Assembly (NCBI RefSeq): GCF_005886875.1
Contig: NZ_PNBY01000018.1
Location: forward strand, 40,781-104,780
Direction of reading: 5' to 3'
From: Pseudoalteromonas aurantia
GTDB lineage: Bacteria; Pseudomonadota; Gammaproteobacteria; Enterobacterales; Alteromonadaceae
Length of the DNA: 64,000 bases
Under the pieces are notes generated by a model, which saw nothing but the letters and a program-made list of their open reading frames with translations, searched no databases and had not been told where the DNA came from. The position numbers and the translations under genes were made by a program. Positions 39,662-54,365 of this stretch are shown in pieces; position 1 is the stretch's first letter, and every line of letters begins with the position of its first letter.

Positions 39662-40105
39662 ATGAAAAAGCTCAGTGCAGTTGTATTGGCGCTGCTATTA
39701 TCGGCTTGCTCCAGTCAGGTACATGTTACAGACACACAGCAAACGACGACCACAGTAGCCAAAGAATTAAATCGGCCAATGTATTTACGAGGTGACTTTA
39801 CCTTGTGGGATGCCGAGTCACACTATAAGCTAAAAACTTCTCAGCCGGGGGTGTACTCTGTTAAAGCAAAGTTTATGACACCGGGAAAGGTGTATGAATT
39901 TAAACTCGCAGATGAAGCATGGGCTAGAGGATTTAACTGCGGATATAAAGTGCAAGGGGTATTACGATTAAACCAACCTGAATTAGCCGATTGTGATACG
40001 GTTTACAATTATTTTAGCTTTATGCCAAAACAGAAAGGCTGGTATAAAATTACGCTCGACTATTCTGATAGCCGATCACCGAAGGTCATGGTGACTAAGG
40101 GTTAG
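39662..40105 (+). CDS. Small lipoprotein with a possible carbohydrate-binding-like fold
   Basis: A lipoprotein signal ends LLLSACSSQ, with the lipidated Cys at residue 16. The mature region of about 130 residues includes MYLRGDFTLWDAESHYKL and PGKVYEFKLADEAWARG, which resembles starch/glycogen-binding (CBM48-like) beta modules seen in pullulanase-type proteins. The function is unknown. It sits alone between glyS and the converging tusA gene. Confidence 0.65.
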   Translation: MKKLSAVVLALLLSACSSQVHVTDTQQTTTTVAKELNRPMYLRGDFTLWDAESHYKLKTSQPGVYSVKAKFMTPGKVYEFKLADEAWARGFNCGYKVQGVLRLNQPELADCDTVYNYFSFMPKQKGWYKITLDYSDSRSPKVMVTKG

Positions 40106-40108
40106 GCT

Positions 40109-40348
40109 TTAAACCCCTTTCTTTACTAGGTATTTATAGGGTGCTTCGGCAGTTTCTTGTGCGATCAAGGTATGATCCATAAACGCACAAAAGCTGGGAA
40201 TATCACGGGTCGTTGATGGGTCATCAGCGACAATTAACAGTGTTTCACCAGTATTCATTTTTCTGACCATGCCGCGGATCATCATCACAGGTTCAGGGCA
40301 ACGCAAGCCAATGGCATCTAATGTGTGGTCTGGGTTTGAAAATGGCAT
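40109..40348 (-). CDS. tusA: Sulfur carrier protein TusA
   Basis: Small persulfide carrier for tRNA 2-thiouridine and related sulfur transfer. It is 79 residues with the signature [20 protein letters not shown], where the Cys in RCPEP is the sulfur-bearing residue, and [13 protein letters not shown] in the second half. It converges with the lipoprotein gene (three-base gap). Confidence 0.94.
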   Translation of the reverse strand: MPFSNPDHTLDAIGLRCPEPVMMIRGMVRKMNTGETLLIVADDPSTTRDIPSFCAFMDHTLIAQETAEAPYKYLVKKGV

Positions 40349-40470
40349 GGGTTAACTCGCTTAGCGGCTGCTGAATGATTTTGTGCGCTATTCTAACTAG
40401 TGTTTTTAGACAAATAAACCACCCCTTAGAAAAAGCTGAAAATAAATGGATTTACCATGATATCAGCACG

Positions 40471-40503
40471 AAAAAAGGCAAAGCGATGTACTCACTTTGC
40501 CTT
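40471..40503 (-). terminator. Rho-independent terminator of fadBA
   Basis: Stem AAGGCAAAG / CTTTGCCTT with an 11-base loop, followed on the minus strand by TTTTTT; 33 bases past the fadA stop. Confidence 0.85.
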
Positions 40504-40536
40504 TGTCACCAAGTTGAAAGGGTCTGTCGGTATTGT

Positions 40537-43876
<3,340 letters not shown>

Positions 43877-43897
43877 GCTTGTTCTCCCGTGTGGTAA

Positions 43898-43914
43898 CAC
43901 TGGTACGATGAGTT
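43898..43914. promoter_or_regulatory. Candidate FadR-type operator of fadBA
   Basis: CACTGGTACGATGAGTT, about 22 bases upstream of the fadB start, resembles the E. coli fadB operator (core CTGGTACGA). The second half-site is weaker. PsrA or another regulator could use it instead. Confidence 0.4.
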
Positions 43915-44151
43915 GCTATTTCACCCAGTTTGGCCGCTTTAAATAAAAATTGCAATGAAAAATTTGTGCTGCATTTCTCATATTATTAAAAAGCATAAAT
44001 ATTGATGCTATGGTGGGGGGGTTGATTTTATTCACCTTCAGTATAGATAAGGTAAGTCACTATGCTGAGGCGTTTTCTTATATAACAACTGTAGTACACA
44101 ATTGGTGTGGTGCATCCACACGTTACTTAAATAATTTGAATTAAGGTCACT

Positions 44152-46038
44152 ATGAGAGCATGGATCTTAGGTGTCGCTGCTACCAGCATTGGGCTATTTA
44201 GCTGGTTTTCTTGTGCACAAGACACCCATAAAACATTTAAAGCGGCAGAGCGAGTCGCGTGGTCAGGGCAATATAATGCCTTTCAACACGCATTTAAGTC
44301 GCTAGATCACCCTTTAAAGCCTTATGTTGAAATGGCCTTTTACACACGAAATAGTAAATTAAAATATCAAGCTGATATTGCACGCTATTTATCGGTATAT
44401 GACGGGACTCCATTAGAGTGGCCTGTACGTTCAAGCTGGCTAAAGTATCTGAAAAAGCGAGGTAAAAAAGCACTATTTATTGAATATTACCAACCGACAA
44501 AAGACGCTGAATTACACTGCAGTTACTTGCAATATCAACTTGATTTGGGTGCACCTAAAAAAGCAATTTTAGATCAGGTAACGCCTTTGTGGGTAGTGGG
44601 TAAATCTCAGCCGCGTGCATGTGATGGTTTATTTAAGCAGTGGCAAAGTGCCAACTATATGAGTGAGGCATTGGTGTGGCTACGGATCACCAAGGCGGCC
44701 CAAGGTGGGCAAACATCTTTGCTACGCTACTTAAAAAAGCTACTACCTAATAACCAAGCTTATTTGGCTGAGTTATACACCAAGGTACGCCAAGACCCGA
44801 GCGCGTCTGCGGGTCTATATCGTTACAAAAAACGCTCGGCTAAGGAAGCTGAAATTGCGGTGTATGGGGTACGTCGTTTAATTTGGCGAGATCAGAAGTT
44901 GGCGCTTCGAGCATGGGACAAACTACAAACCATGTTTGCTTTTACACAAGCACAAAAAGACAGTGTGGCTTACAGATTTGCGTTGGCGTTAGCATCAAAA
45001 GGGCACCCTCAGGCTAAATTTTGGCTTAATAAAGTACCGCCAAAACAACAAGATAGTAAGTTAAAGCAATGGATGATGAGCAATTTGCTTAAAGATCAAG
45101 ATTGGGCAGGGATCACCGCGCTATTTGCCCCCATGAATGATTTAAGTAATGGACAAACCTATTGGTTGGCTTACAGCCATGCTCGTCGGGGCGATGCGGG
45201 TCAAGCCCGTGAGTTGTGGCAAAGCATTGCTGGAAAGAGAGATTACTATGGTTTTTTAGCGGCTGGACGGCTTGGCTTGCCTGTGTCGCTCAACACCAAG
45301 TCACTAGATGTACCGCCATCACTGTTAGAAAAAGTATCGCATGCACCGGGTTTTATGCGTGCTAAGGCGTTATATGAGATGAAACGATACACGCAAGCGC
45401 GTAGAGAGTGGAACTACTTAACCAATACCTCGAGTACGGCAGAAAAGCTAGCGGCCTCTATGTTAGCGGCTGACTTACAGTGGTACGACAGCACGATTTT
45501 TACGCTTGCTGAAATTGAGGCATGGGATTATACCGATTTACGTTTTCCGATGGCTTACGAGGCATTATTCACGCGCTACAGTAAGAAAAATCATATTGAT
45601 ATGGCGTGGAGTATTGCGGTTGCGCGTCGTGAAAGTTCGTTTGCACCGGATGCAAGGTCACACGCGGATGCGTATGGGTTGATGCAATTGCTGCCTAGTA
45701 CTGCTCGTTTCGTGAGTAAGCAACGTGTGTCAAAGAAAAAGCTATTTCAGCCTGTGACCAACATTCGTTTAGGGACCGATTATTTAGAGTATTTGAAAAA
45801 GAAAAATCAGGGGAATGAAATCCTGGCGACAGCCTCTTACAATGCAGGTTACCACCGCATTAAAAAGTGGTTGCCCGATGAAGCCATACCTGCGGAGTTG
45901 TGGATTGAACTGATCCCCTATAAAGAAACTCGTGATTACGTTAAAAACGTCTTTGCATATCGCCAAGTGTACCATACTAAAATGGGTCGCGATGGCAATG
46001 TATTGGCACCAATCTTGGATATGAAAATTGGTGGATGA
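44152..46038 (+). CDS. slt: Soluble lytic murein transglycosylase
   Basis: Periplasmic exo-transglycosylase that cleaves peptidoglycan to anhydromuropeptides. There is an N-terminal signal sequence, a long alpha-superhelical U domain (about 30-430), then the C-terminal lysozyme-like domain with AVARRESSFAPDARSHADAY (catalytic Glu in RRESSF), GLMQLLPSTARF and TASYNAGYHRIKKWL. It is 628 residues (E. coli Slt70 645). It is divergent from fadB and monocistronic by appearance. Confidence 0.95.
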   Translation: MRAWILGVAATSIGLFSWFSCAQDTHKTFKAAERVAWSGQYNAFQHAFKSLDHPLKPYVEMAFYTRNSKLKYQADIARYLSVYDGTPLEWPVRSSWLKYLKKRGKKALFIEYYQPTKDAELHCSYLQYQLDLGAPKKAILDQVTPLWVVGKSQPRACDGLFKQWQSANYMSEALVWLRITKAAQGGQTSLLRYLKKLLPNNQAYLAELYTKVRQDPSASAGLYRYKKRSAKEAEIAVYGVRRLIWRDQKLALRAWDKLQTMFAFTQAQKDSVAYRFALALASKGHPQAKFWLNKVPPKQQDSKLKQWMMSNLLKDQDWAGITALFAPMNDLSNGQTYWLAYSHARRGDAGQARELWQSIAGKRDYYGFLAAGRLGLPVSLNTKSLDVPPSLLEKVSHAPGFMRAKALYEMKRYTQARREWNYLTNTSSTAEKLAASMLAADLQWYDSTIFTLAEIEAWDYTDLRFPMAYEALFTRYSKKNHIDMAWSIAVARRESSFAPDARSHADAYGLMQLLPSTARFVSKQRVSKKKLFQPVTNIRLGTDYLEYLKKKNQGNEILATASYNAGYHRIKKWLPDEAIPAELWIELIPYKETRDYVKNVFAYRQVYHTKMGRDGNVLAPILDMKIGG

Positions 46039-46064
46039 GTCCACTCTGCTGTTATCACAGAGTC

Positions 46065-46086
46065 AATCTAGCGACTTCGCTGGATT
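46065..46086 (+). terminator. Probable terminator after slt
   Basis: AATCTAGCG / CGCTGGATT arms around ACTT, with one G-T pair, followed by GGCTTTTAG. The T-run is short. Confidence 0.5.
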
Positions 46087-46124
46087 GGCTTTTAGCGCTT
46101 ATGATAGACTGGATTTATTGGTAG

Positions 46125-47468
<1,344 letters not shown>

Positions 47469-47493
47469 GATACGATGAGTTTGAGTTAAAATG

Positions 47494-47520
47494 AGGGAGC
47501 GTGATGCTCCCTTGTGTTTT
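47494..47520 (+). terminator. Terminator after pepQ
   Basis: AGGGAGC / GCTCCCT with a five-base loop followed by TGTGTTTT. It overlaps the first codons of a longer reading of the next gene and so argues for that gene's later start. Confidence 0.7.
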
Positions 47521-47538
47521 AAGGTACATAATGAGTGT

Positions 47539-48153
47539 ATGTCAGAATATTACATCCCCAGTGAAACGCTAAAATTTCACGAAGAAATAAAAAAAAGCAC
47601 CTTCATTGTGCATATTGCCCATACGCCAACGCTTGATGATGCAAAAGCCTTCATAAAAAAGATCAATGAGGATTACCCTGACGCACGTCATAACTGCTGG
47701 GCGCATGTGGCTGGGCAACCTGGTGGTAGTCATGTTTATGGGTTTTCTGATGATGGGGAACCAAACGGTACGGCAGGCAAGCCCATGTTAAATGTGCTTA
47801 CCGGATCAGGGTTAGGAGAGATAACTGCGGTAACAACGCGTTACTTTGGTGGTATTAAGTTAGGCACTGGCGGGTTGGTACGTGCGTATGGCGGCTCACT
47901 CAATAATGCCTTGGCACAATTGAAGACGAGTTTAAAAATTCCTGCAGTGACACTCGAGGGCGAATCTGATTATGCCTTGCAAGGTGTGATTGAGCAGTAC
48001 TTACACGCTCACTTTACGATTTTATCTATTGAGAAAGACTATGGGGTAGTGGTGAGTTGGCAAATTAGTCTTGATCACCGACAAGTACAGCAAGCACGGC
48101 AAGAAATTTTTGATTTAAGTAACGGTGTGGTTGAGTTAACTATCAAAGAATAA
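47539..48153 (+). CDS. yigZ: YigZ/IMPACT family protein
   Basis: Conserved protein of the UPF0029/IMPACT family, whose eukaryotic members regulate Gcn2; the bacterial role is unclear. KKSTFIVHIAHTPTLDDAKAFI, ARHNCWAH, FSDDGEPNGTAGKPML and TTRYFGGIKLGTGGLVRAYGG are the family motifs. The ATG at 47539 gives 204 residues, as in E. coli; the longer reading from 47491 runs through the pepQ terminator. It lies between pepQ and trkH, as in enteric bacteria. Confidence 0.94.
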   Translation: MSEYYIPSETLKFHEEIKKSTFIVHIAHTPTLDDAKAFIKKINEDYPDARHNCWAHVAGQPGGSHVYGFSDDGEPNGTAGKPMLNVLTGSGLGEITAVTTRYFGGIKLGTGGLVRAYGGSLNNALAQLKTSLKIPAVTLEGESDYALQGVIEQYLHAHFTILSIEKDYGVVVSWQISLDHRQVQQARQEIFDLSNGVVELTIKE

Positions 48154-48203
48154 GACAATTGGTGCTAAATTAGTCTTAATAATCATAAAAAGCGAAAAGC
48201 AGC

Positions 48204-49655
48204 ATGCAATTTCGTACCATCATTAAAATTCTCGGCCAACTGGTGGCATTATTTAGTATTACCATGGTACCGCCAGCATTGGTGTCATTGATCTATAAAG
48301 ACGGTGGTGGTGTGCCATTCGTTTTAGCTTTCGTATTTAGCATTGCGATAGGGATGCTTGCTTATTATCCCAACCGTAAAGAAAAAGGCGACTTGAAAGC
48401 CAGAGAAGGCTTTTTAATTGTGGTGCTGTTCTGGTTAGTTCTAGGGTTTTTCGCATCGGTGCCGTTGATCTTTTTACAAACTCCAAGTCTTTCTCTTGCG
48501 GATGCCGTGTTTGAGGCTTTTTCGGGTTTGACTACCACCGGGGCCACGGTACTTACCGGCATAGAACATTTACCCAAATCAGTGCTATTCTATCGTCAGC
48601 AATTACAATGGTTTGGCGGTATGGGGATCATCGTACTGGCCGTCGCTGTATTACCTATGCTTGGCGTGGGTGGTATGCAGTTGTATCGTGCTGAAACACC
48701 TGGGCCCGTTAAAGACTCTAAAATGACCCCGCGTATAGCAGACACCGCCAAACACCTTTGGTATATCTATGTGTCACTGACGGCGGCGTGCACGGTATCT
48801 TATTGGGCTGCAGGCATGGGCTGGTTTGATGCCATTTGTCATGCTTTCTCAACCATCGCCATTGGCGGGTTCTCGACTTATGATGCGTCGATGGGGCACT
48901 TTGACAGCCCACTCATTAATATTATATGTGTGGTGTTTCTGATCATTGCGGCGGTGAATTTTTCATTACACTATGCGGCGGTGTCGAGTCGAAATATACG
49001 CGTATATTTGCGAGATCCAGAGTTTAAAGTCTTCCTATTCATTCAATTGGCATTGGTGGTGTTGTGCTTTGCTGTTTTGTCTTCAAATCAAGTGTATATG
49101 AATGGTGATGAAACTTTAGATCAGGCGCTATTCCAAGCGGTTTCTATTAGTACCACAGCCGGCTTTGCAACTGACAACTTTGCGGCATGGCCACTGTTTT
49201 TACCAATCTTACTTATTTTTTCTAGCTTTATTGGTGGATGTGCTGGCTCAACTGGCGGTGGTATGAAGGTTGTACGTGTTTTCTTACTTTACCTACAAGG
49301 TGTGAGAGAGCTTAATCGCTTGGTACATCCGCGTGCCATTTATTCGATTAAATTAGGCCGTAAAGCACTGCCAGACAAAGTTGTAGAAGCGGTATGGGGA
49401 TTCTTTTCTGCCTATGCTCTTGTCTTTGTAATTATCATGATTGCGTTGTTAGGCACGGGTATGGATAACATTACGGCCTTTTCAGCGACTGCTGCATGTT
49501 TAAATAACTTGGGCCCTGGGTTGGGAGAGGTTGCAGCGCATTATGGCGATATTACTGACACGGCCAAGTGGATACTAACAATAGCGATGGTATTTGGTCG
49601 TTTAGAGATATTCACCTTATTGGTGTTATTTACTCCGACTTTTTGGCGCGGTTAA
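48204..49655 (+). CDS. trkH: Trk potassium uptake transporter subunit TrkH
   Basis: Potassium-translocating membrane protein with four pore repeats: FSGLTTTGATVL, FSTIAIGGFSTYDAS, SISTTAGFATDNFA and a fourth near ATAACLNNLGPGLGE. It is 483 residues, as in E. coli. The gating partner TrkA is encoded convergently about 1 kb away. Confidence 0.96.
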   Translation: MQFRTIIKILGQLVALFSITMVPPALVSLIYKDGGGVPFVLAFVFSIAIGMLAYYPNRKEKGDLKAREGFLIVVLFWLVLGFFASVPLIFLQTPSLSLADAVFEAFSGLTTTGATVLTGIEHLPKSVLFYRQQLQWFGGMGIIVLAVAVLPMLGVGGMQLYRAETPGPVKDSKMTPRIADTAKHLWYIYVSLTAACTVSYWAAGMGWFDAICHAFSTIAIGGFSTYDASMGHFDSPLINIICVVFLIIAAVNFSLHYAAVSSRNIRVYLRDPEFKVFLFIQLALVVLCFAVLSSNQVYMNGDETLDQALFQAVSISTTAGFATDNFAAWPLFLPILLIFSSFIGGCAGSTGGGMKVVRVFLLYLQGVRELNRLVHPRAIYSIKLGRKALPDKVVEAVWGFFSAYALVFVIIMIALLGTGMDNITAFSATAACLNNLGPGLGEVAAHYGDITDTAKWILTIAMVFGRLEIFTLLVLFTPTFWRG

Positions 49656-49667
49656 GTATAGGGGCTT

Positions 49668-49694
49668 GCGGTGTCTCTGCGTTAGAGGCACCGC
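49668..49694 (+). terminator. Terminator after trkH
   Basis: GCGGTGTCTCT pairs with AGAGGCACCGC (one G-T pair) around GCGTT, followed by TTCTTGTTT; 12 bases after the trkH stop. Confidence 0.8.
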
Positions 49695-49981
49695 TTCTTG
49701 TTTCGTATTTTTATTTCCTCTTTGTCGATTCATACCTTCGTCATTTCATCGACTTAACCTAAAGCATATGCAGTGAGCTACTGTTTTAAATTTCGCCAAG
49801 TAACGGATGTTATTGAACGTATAATGCCCTTTAATTTACTGTTTTTGCTGTGTGCTTACTGAATAGGCAGGCTTGCAATTATAGGTATATAGGTTTTTAA
49901 TTGACAATTCATAGGTAAGTTTGCACTTGCTATTTATGACGGAGTAGCGCCGCCTAATGACTACATTATCAAGGTTTAGTG
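49695..49981. other. Intergenic stretch between trkH and the PilZ pseudogene
   Basis: AT-rich with no coding region or clear repeat seen; it presumably once held the promoter of the decayed PilZ gene. Confidence 0.4.
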
Positions 49982-50664
49982 ATGTTAAAGACCAGTGCCA
50001 CAGGAAGCGGACACCATCTTGCTCAGATCTCCGCAGGGAGCGTAATTGATATTGAAGTGGTTATGCCAGCAGGCTCAAAGCGTTTGAAAACGGAATATGT
50101 AGGCCAACTTGATGGGTAGTTTTTAGTGTTGAAGCATCCGAGCTCTAAACGTCTTGGCGCTGCAATTGATTACATTAAGGAAGGCTGTAAGGTGATCGTT
50201 TGGGCGCTCTTAGAGCATGGCGAGGGTCAAGTCATCGCCTTTAAAACCACGATTCAATCAATCACCTCTCACCCAGCTCGGCTTATTTTTTTAACGCTGT
50301 CCGCTCAAGTACAAACTTATTGTTTACGCGCGTAAACACGTGTTCCAACACTCATACCCGTGGTCATTAATTTAGCTGAGTACTCCTGTGTTGGGGTAAT
50401 TAAGGATATTTCTTTATCGGGCAATTTGATATTCATCATGAAGACAGTAGGGATACCGCGAGTATGAAAGAGCAGGACTGTAAAGTTCTACTCGAAGGGA
50501 AAAACAATCAGCAAATGACGTTATCTGGCTCGATTTGCAGCCTGCATCCACAAGATGGCACCATTGCATTGGGTATTCGGCTGACTGATGATCAGCAGGT
50601 GATGGAGAGTATCCTGAAAGAGTATTTAATTGATTTATCTATTTTACATGAACAGCACTCGTAA
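49982..50664 (+). pseudogene. Decayed PilZ-domain (YcgR-like) c-di-GMP-binding protein
   Basis: Reading from the ATG at 49982 gives a YcgR-like N-terminal domain (QISAGSVIDIEVVMPAGSKR; FLVLKHPSSKRLGAAIDYI; GCKVIVWALL) and then a PilZ domain with TRVPTLIPV and DISLSG. The frame is broken three times: TAG at 50117-50119, TAA at 50333-50335 placed inside the RxxxR c-di-GMP motif, and a loss of about one base near 50417-50425. After that the frame ending at 50664 continues with QFDIHHED. Two short open stretches (50126-50335 and 50464-50664) are remnants. Family members act as c-di-GMP receptors, often in motility. I infer a recently lost gene. Confidence 0.8.
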
Positions 50665-50708
50665 GATTTCTGATATAGGATTGAGTCAGTTCTATCTGGT
50701 TCAGAGCG

Positions 50709-52085
50709 CTACACAAATAGCGCGCTGACTTGGAATAACTTTTCAACAACACTTATCTGGCGCTTGTCGATTAAAAACATTATGACGTGATCTCCAGACA
50801 TAATCATTGTATCGTCATGGGCTATAAGCACATCATCATCTCTGACAATAGCACCAATGGTGGTCCCGACAGGCAACTTAATATCTCTGATAGAGCGGCC
50901 GACGACTTTTGAGGTGATTTCATCGCCATGTGCCACGGCTTCAATGGCTTCAGCTGCGCCTTTTCGCAATGAATACACGTTTACAATATCACCGCGACGT
51001 ACGTGTGTGAGCAGGGCTGAAATGGTGGCCTGCTGCGGAGAAATAGCAATATCAATTTCTCCACCTTGAACAAGGTCTACATACGCGCCACGTTGAATAA
51101 GCACCATGGTTTTTTGTGCCCCCATGCGCTTTGCAAGCATGGCCGCCATGATATTCGCTTCATCGTCATTAGTGACAGCAATGAACGCATCGACTTGTTC
51201 AATATGTTCTTCCGAGAGTAATTCTTGATCAGAGGCGTCACCACAAAATACCACCGTATTATCAAGCATTTCAGATAATTGAGCAGCACGAGTATGGTTT
51301 CTTTCAATGAGCTTAACACTGTGATTTTTTTCCAGTGAACGCGCGAGTCCCGCACCAATATTACCACCGCCCGCAATCATAATTTTACGATAAGACTGCT
51401 CAAGTTTTTGTAGCTCATTCATCACGGCACGAATGTGCTTTGTTGCCGCGATGAAGAAGATTTCATCATCGGCTTCAATAACGGTAGTACCAAGCGGTTT
51501 AATAGCTTTGCCTTGGCGGTAAATTGCTGCAACACGAGTATCTACGTTCGGAATATGCTCTTTAAGTGCAGAAAGGGCATAGCCAACTAATAACCCCCCG
51601 TAATAGGCTTTTACAGCAACCAATGACAGCATACCTTCAGCAAATTGCAGAACTTGTAGTGCGCCTGGGTAATCAATAAGACGACGAATATACTTGGTTA
51701 CCAATTGCTCTGGTGCAATATAGTGATCTACTGGTAAGTCGTCATTATGAAATAGCTTCTCACGGTATTTTAAGTATTGCTCAGAACGGATCCGAGCAAT
51801 TTTAGTCGGCGTATTAAAAATACTATAAGCAACCTGACAAGCAACCATGTTCACTTCATCTGAGCTGGTTACTGCGATGATCATATCAGCGTCTTCTGCG
51901 CCTGCTTGACGCAAAATATCGGGGTGCGCACTGTGACCTGTAACACCTTGCAAGTCATACTTGTCTTGTAGCTCACGTAATCTGTTACCGTCGATATCCA
52001 CGACGGTGATTTCATTTTGTTCACCTACGAGGTTCTCTGCGAGTGTGCCACCAACTTGTCCGGCCCCTAAGATAATGATCTTCAT
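50709..52085 (-). CDS. trkA: Trk potassium transporter regulatory subunit TrkA
   Basis: Cytoplasmic NAD/ATP-binding gating ring of the Trk system, with two RCK-N/RCK-C repeats. The first Rossmann motif is [16 protein letters not shown] and the second is [17 protein letters not shown]; acidic residues VVDID and LIER close the nucleotide sites. It is 458 residues, matching E. coli. It ends 45 bases from the PilZ remnant and begins 16 bases from rsmB, as in the fmt-rsmB-trkA operon. Confidence 0.96.
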   Translation of the reverse strand: MKIIILGAGQVGGTLAENLVGEQNEITVVDIDGNRLRELQDKYDLQGVTGHSAHPDILRQAGAEDADMIIAVTSSDEVNMVACQVAYSIFNTPTKIARIRSEQYLKYREKLFHNDDLPVDHYIAPEQLVTKYIRRLIDYPGALQVLQFAEGMLSLVAVKAYYGGLLVGYALSALKEHIPNVDTRVAAIYRQGKAIKPLGTTVIEADDEIFFIAATKHIRAVMNELQKLEQSYRKIMIAGGGNIGAGLARSLEKNHSVKLIERNHTRAAQLSEMLDNTVVFCGDASDQELLSEEHIEQVDAFIAVTNDDEANIMAAMLAKRMGAQKTMVLIQRGAYVDLVQGGEIDIAISPQQATISALLTHVRRGDIVNVYSLRKGAAEAIEAVAHGDEITSKVVGRSIRDIKLPVGTTIGAIVRDDDVLIAHDDTMIMSGDHVIMFLIDKRQISVVEKLFQVSALFV

Positions 52086-52101
52086 ATTGGTTTACTTATA
52101 A

Positions 52102-53388
52102 TTATTGTTGTTTAGTTAGTTTGGCGTAGTAAAAGCCATCACTGAGTCCTGGTAACAATTGCAGACCAGGATGTTCAGGTGTGTCATTGTCATGAAGCGG
52201 GTGATGGATTGCATCTTGATTCTTGGCTAAGAACATAGCGACTTGCTGTGTATTTTCTTCTGGTAATACAGAGCAGGTTGCATAAATTAATGTGCCACCC
52301 GGCTTGAGTAGCGGCCAGATATTGTTGAGTATTGATGCTTGTAGCTCAGCCAGATCATCAATGTCTGTTTTTCGGCGTAGCCATTTAATATCTGGGTGAC
52401 GGCGGATCACGCCTGTCGCTGAACATGGTACATCTAATAAAATACGATCATAAGGGGTGTTATCCCACCATGTGTCAGGGGTTGAGGCGTCGGCATGAAT
52501 ACACTCCGCGCGTAATCCGATGCGTTTTAAGTTTTGCTCTACTCTTTCTAAACGTTGGTCATCGGCATCTAATGCGTGTACGTGTGCATCGGCTAACTCA
52601 AGAATATGACATGTTTTTCCACCCGGAGCGGCACAGGCGTCTAAAATGCGATCATTCTCTTGTGGATCTAAGAATCTTGCGGCCATTTGTGCAGCTGCGT
52701 CTTGTACTGAGCAAGCACCTTCTCTGAACCCAGGTAAGGTGAACACATCACAAGGTTTATCAAGTAAAATACCATCTGGGTATGCAGATTCGACACTATG
52801 CTCTATGCCATCTTCATCAAGCATTTCGCTATATTCAGCGGTAGTGTAATGGTGCTGATTGACGCGTAACCACATTGGTGCTTGCTGTTGGTTCTCATGT
52901 AGAATATCTTGCCATGTATCTGGATACGCAGCTTGTAGCTTTTTAATAAACCAGCCTGGGTGATTAAATTGGCATACTGGAATTAAATTGGCACTGGCTT
53001 CTAACTCTTCCTGCTGACGCTGAAAAGTGCGTAAAATAGCATTGATCAGCCCCTTTAAACCTGGCGCACGCATTGATTCTACAGCCGCAACCGTTTCGGC
53101 TACTGCGGCATGTTCTGGCACGCGCATATATTGCAATTGATACATGCCCACATACAGCACAAATTGATAAACACGCCTTTTCCCTTTTAATGGCTGCTCT
53201 AACAGTTGCTGACAGTAGTGCTCTAGTGTAGGCAAGTAGCGTAATACGCCATAACAGATCTGCTGTAATAGCGCTTTGTCTTTGCCATGTACTTTGTTTG
53301 CCGCTAAGGGGAGTTGGGTCTTGAGTGATTGGCCTTTATCAACGACTTGATAAAGTACTTCTGCAGCCAGTGCGCGTACATTCGCCAT
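52102..53388 (-). CDS. rsmB: 16S rRNA (cytosine967-C5)-methyltransferase RsmB
   Basis: SAM-dependent RNA methyltransferase. An N-terminal NusB-like domain (residues 1-140) is followed by a Rossmann-type catalytic domain with ILDACAAPGGKTCHILEL, DVPCSATGVIRRHPDIKW (Cys of motif VI region) and YATCSVLPEENTQQ with the catalytic Cys. It is 428 residues (E. coli 429). Its ATG overlaps the fmt stop (TAATG). Confidence 0.96.
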   Translation of the reverse strand: MANVRALAAEVLYQVVDKGQSLKTQLPLAANKVHGKDKALLQQICYGVLRYLPTLEHYCQQLLEQPLKGKRRVYQFVLYVGMYQLQYMRVPEHAAVAETVAAVESMRAPGLKGLINAILRTFQRQQEELEASANLIPVCQFNHPGWFIKKLQAAYPDTWQDILHENQQQAPMWLRVNQHHYTTAEYSEMLDEDGIEHSVESAYPDGILLDKPCDVFTLPGFREGACSVQDAAAQMAARFLDPQENDRILDACAAPGGKTCHILELADAHVHALDADDQRLERVEQNLKRIGLRAECIHADASTPDTWWDNTPYDRILLDVPCSATGVIRRHPDIKWLRRKTDIDDLAELQASILNNIWPLLKPGGTLIYATCSVLPEENTQQVAMFLAKNQDAIHHPLHDNDTPEHPGLQLLPGLSDGFYYAKLTKQQ

Positions 53389-54344
53389 TATTGACCCACC
53401 TTAGTACCAGCGATTACCCACTCAGCACGACCATTAAGAAAATCTTGCGCTGACATCGGTTTTTTACCTTGTGGTTGCAGTTGAGTAATCGCTAATGCAT
53501 GTTCGCCACATGCGATAACAACGCCATGCTTGTCGCTGCGAAGTACTGTACCAGCTTCACCTTGCTCGTCGACGACGGTTGCTTGCCAAATTTTGACGGT
53601 TTGCGCTTGCATCGAAGTAAAGCAGACGGGCCACGGATTAAACGCACGAATATTCCGTTCAATTTGTGTGGCGGGCATAGTCCAATCAATATTGGCTTCT
53701 TCTTTACTGAGCTTTTTAGCATAGTTGGCTAAATCATCATTTTGCTTTTCTGGTTTGGCAGAATGAGTCAACAATAAATTAAGGGTGTCTAATAAAGCTG
53801 CTGGGCCTAACTCGGCTAATTTATCATAAAGACTCGCACTGGTATCTTGTACGGTGATAGGGCAAGTTGCAATGTGAAGCATATCGCCGGTGTCTAACCC
53901 TTCATCCATTTGCATAATTGTCACGCCCGTTTCAGCATCGCCTGCCCATAATGCGCGTTGAATCGGTGCAGCACCACGCCAGCGCGGTAAAATTGAACCG
54001 TGTACATTTAAACAACCCAGCTTAGGTGTATCTAATACTGCTTTAGGCAGTAATAAGCCATATGCGACAACAATCATCACATCGGCATTTAATGCGGCCA
54101 ATTCCGCTTGAGCTTCTTCAGATTTAAATGTGCCTGGTTGAAAAACGGGTAAACTATGTTCAAGCGCCAATGTTTTTACTTCACTGGCTTTTAATTTTTT
54201 TCCGCGGCCTGCTGGGCGGTCAGGCATACTATAAACACCCACAACTTCATGTTGAGAGTTAATAAGGGCACTTAAATGGCGCGCAGCAAAATCGGGCGTA
54301 CCGGCAAAAACGATGCGTAGTGGTGAGGTCACTGAATTATCCAA
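53388..54344 (-). CDS. fmt: Methionyl-tRNA formyltransferase
   Basis: Formylates initiator Met-tRNA with 10-formyltetrahydrofolate. [18 protein letters not shown], the active-site stretch [20 protein letters not shown] and [13 protein letters not shown] are typical. It is 318 residues (E. coli 315) and is followed by rsmB. Confidence 0.97.
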   Translation of the reverse strand: MDNSVTSPLRIVFAGTPDFAARHLSALINSQHEVVGVYSMPDRPAGRGKKLKASEVKTLALEHSLPVFQPGTFKSEEAQAELAALNADVMIVVAYGLLLPKAVLDTPKLGCLNVHGSILPRWRGAAPIQRALWAGDAETGVTIMQMDEGLDTGDMLHIATCPITVQDTSASLYDKLAELGPAALLDTLNLLLTHSAKPEKQNDDLANYAKKLSKEEANIDWTMPATQIERNIRAFNPWPVCFTSMQAQTVKIWQATVVDEQGEAGTVLRSDKHGVVIACGEHALAITQLQPQGKKPMSAQDFLNGRAEWVIAGTKVGQ

Positions 54345-54365
54345 TGCAAAAATGATTAATATGAA

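Noticed and set aside
50126..50664. Two small genes (50126-50335 and 50464-50664)
   Set aside because: They are pieces of one PilZ-type gene broken by two stops and a frameshift, not independent proteins.
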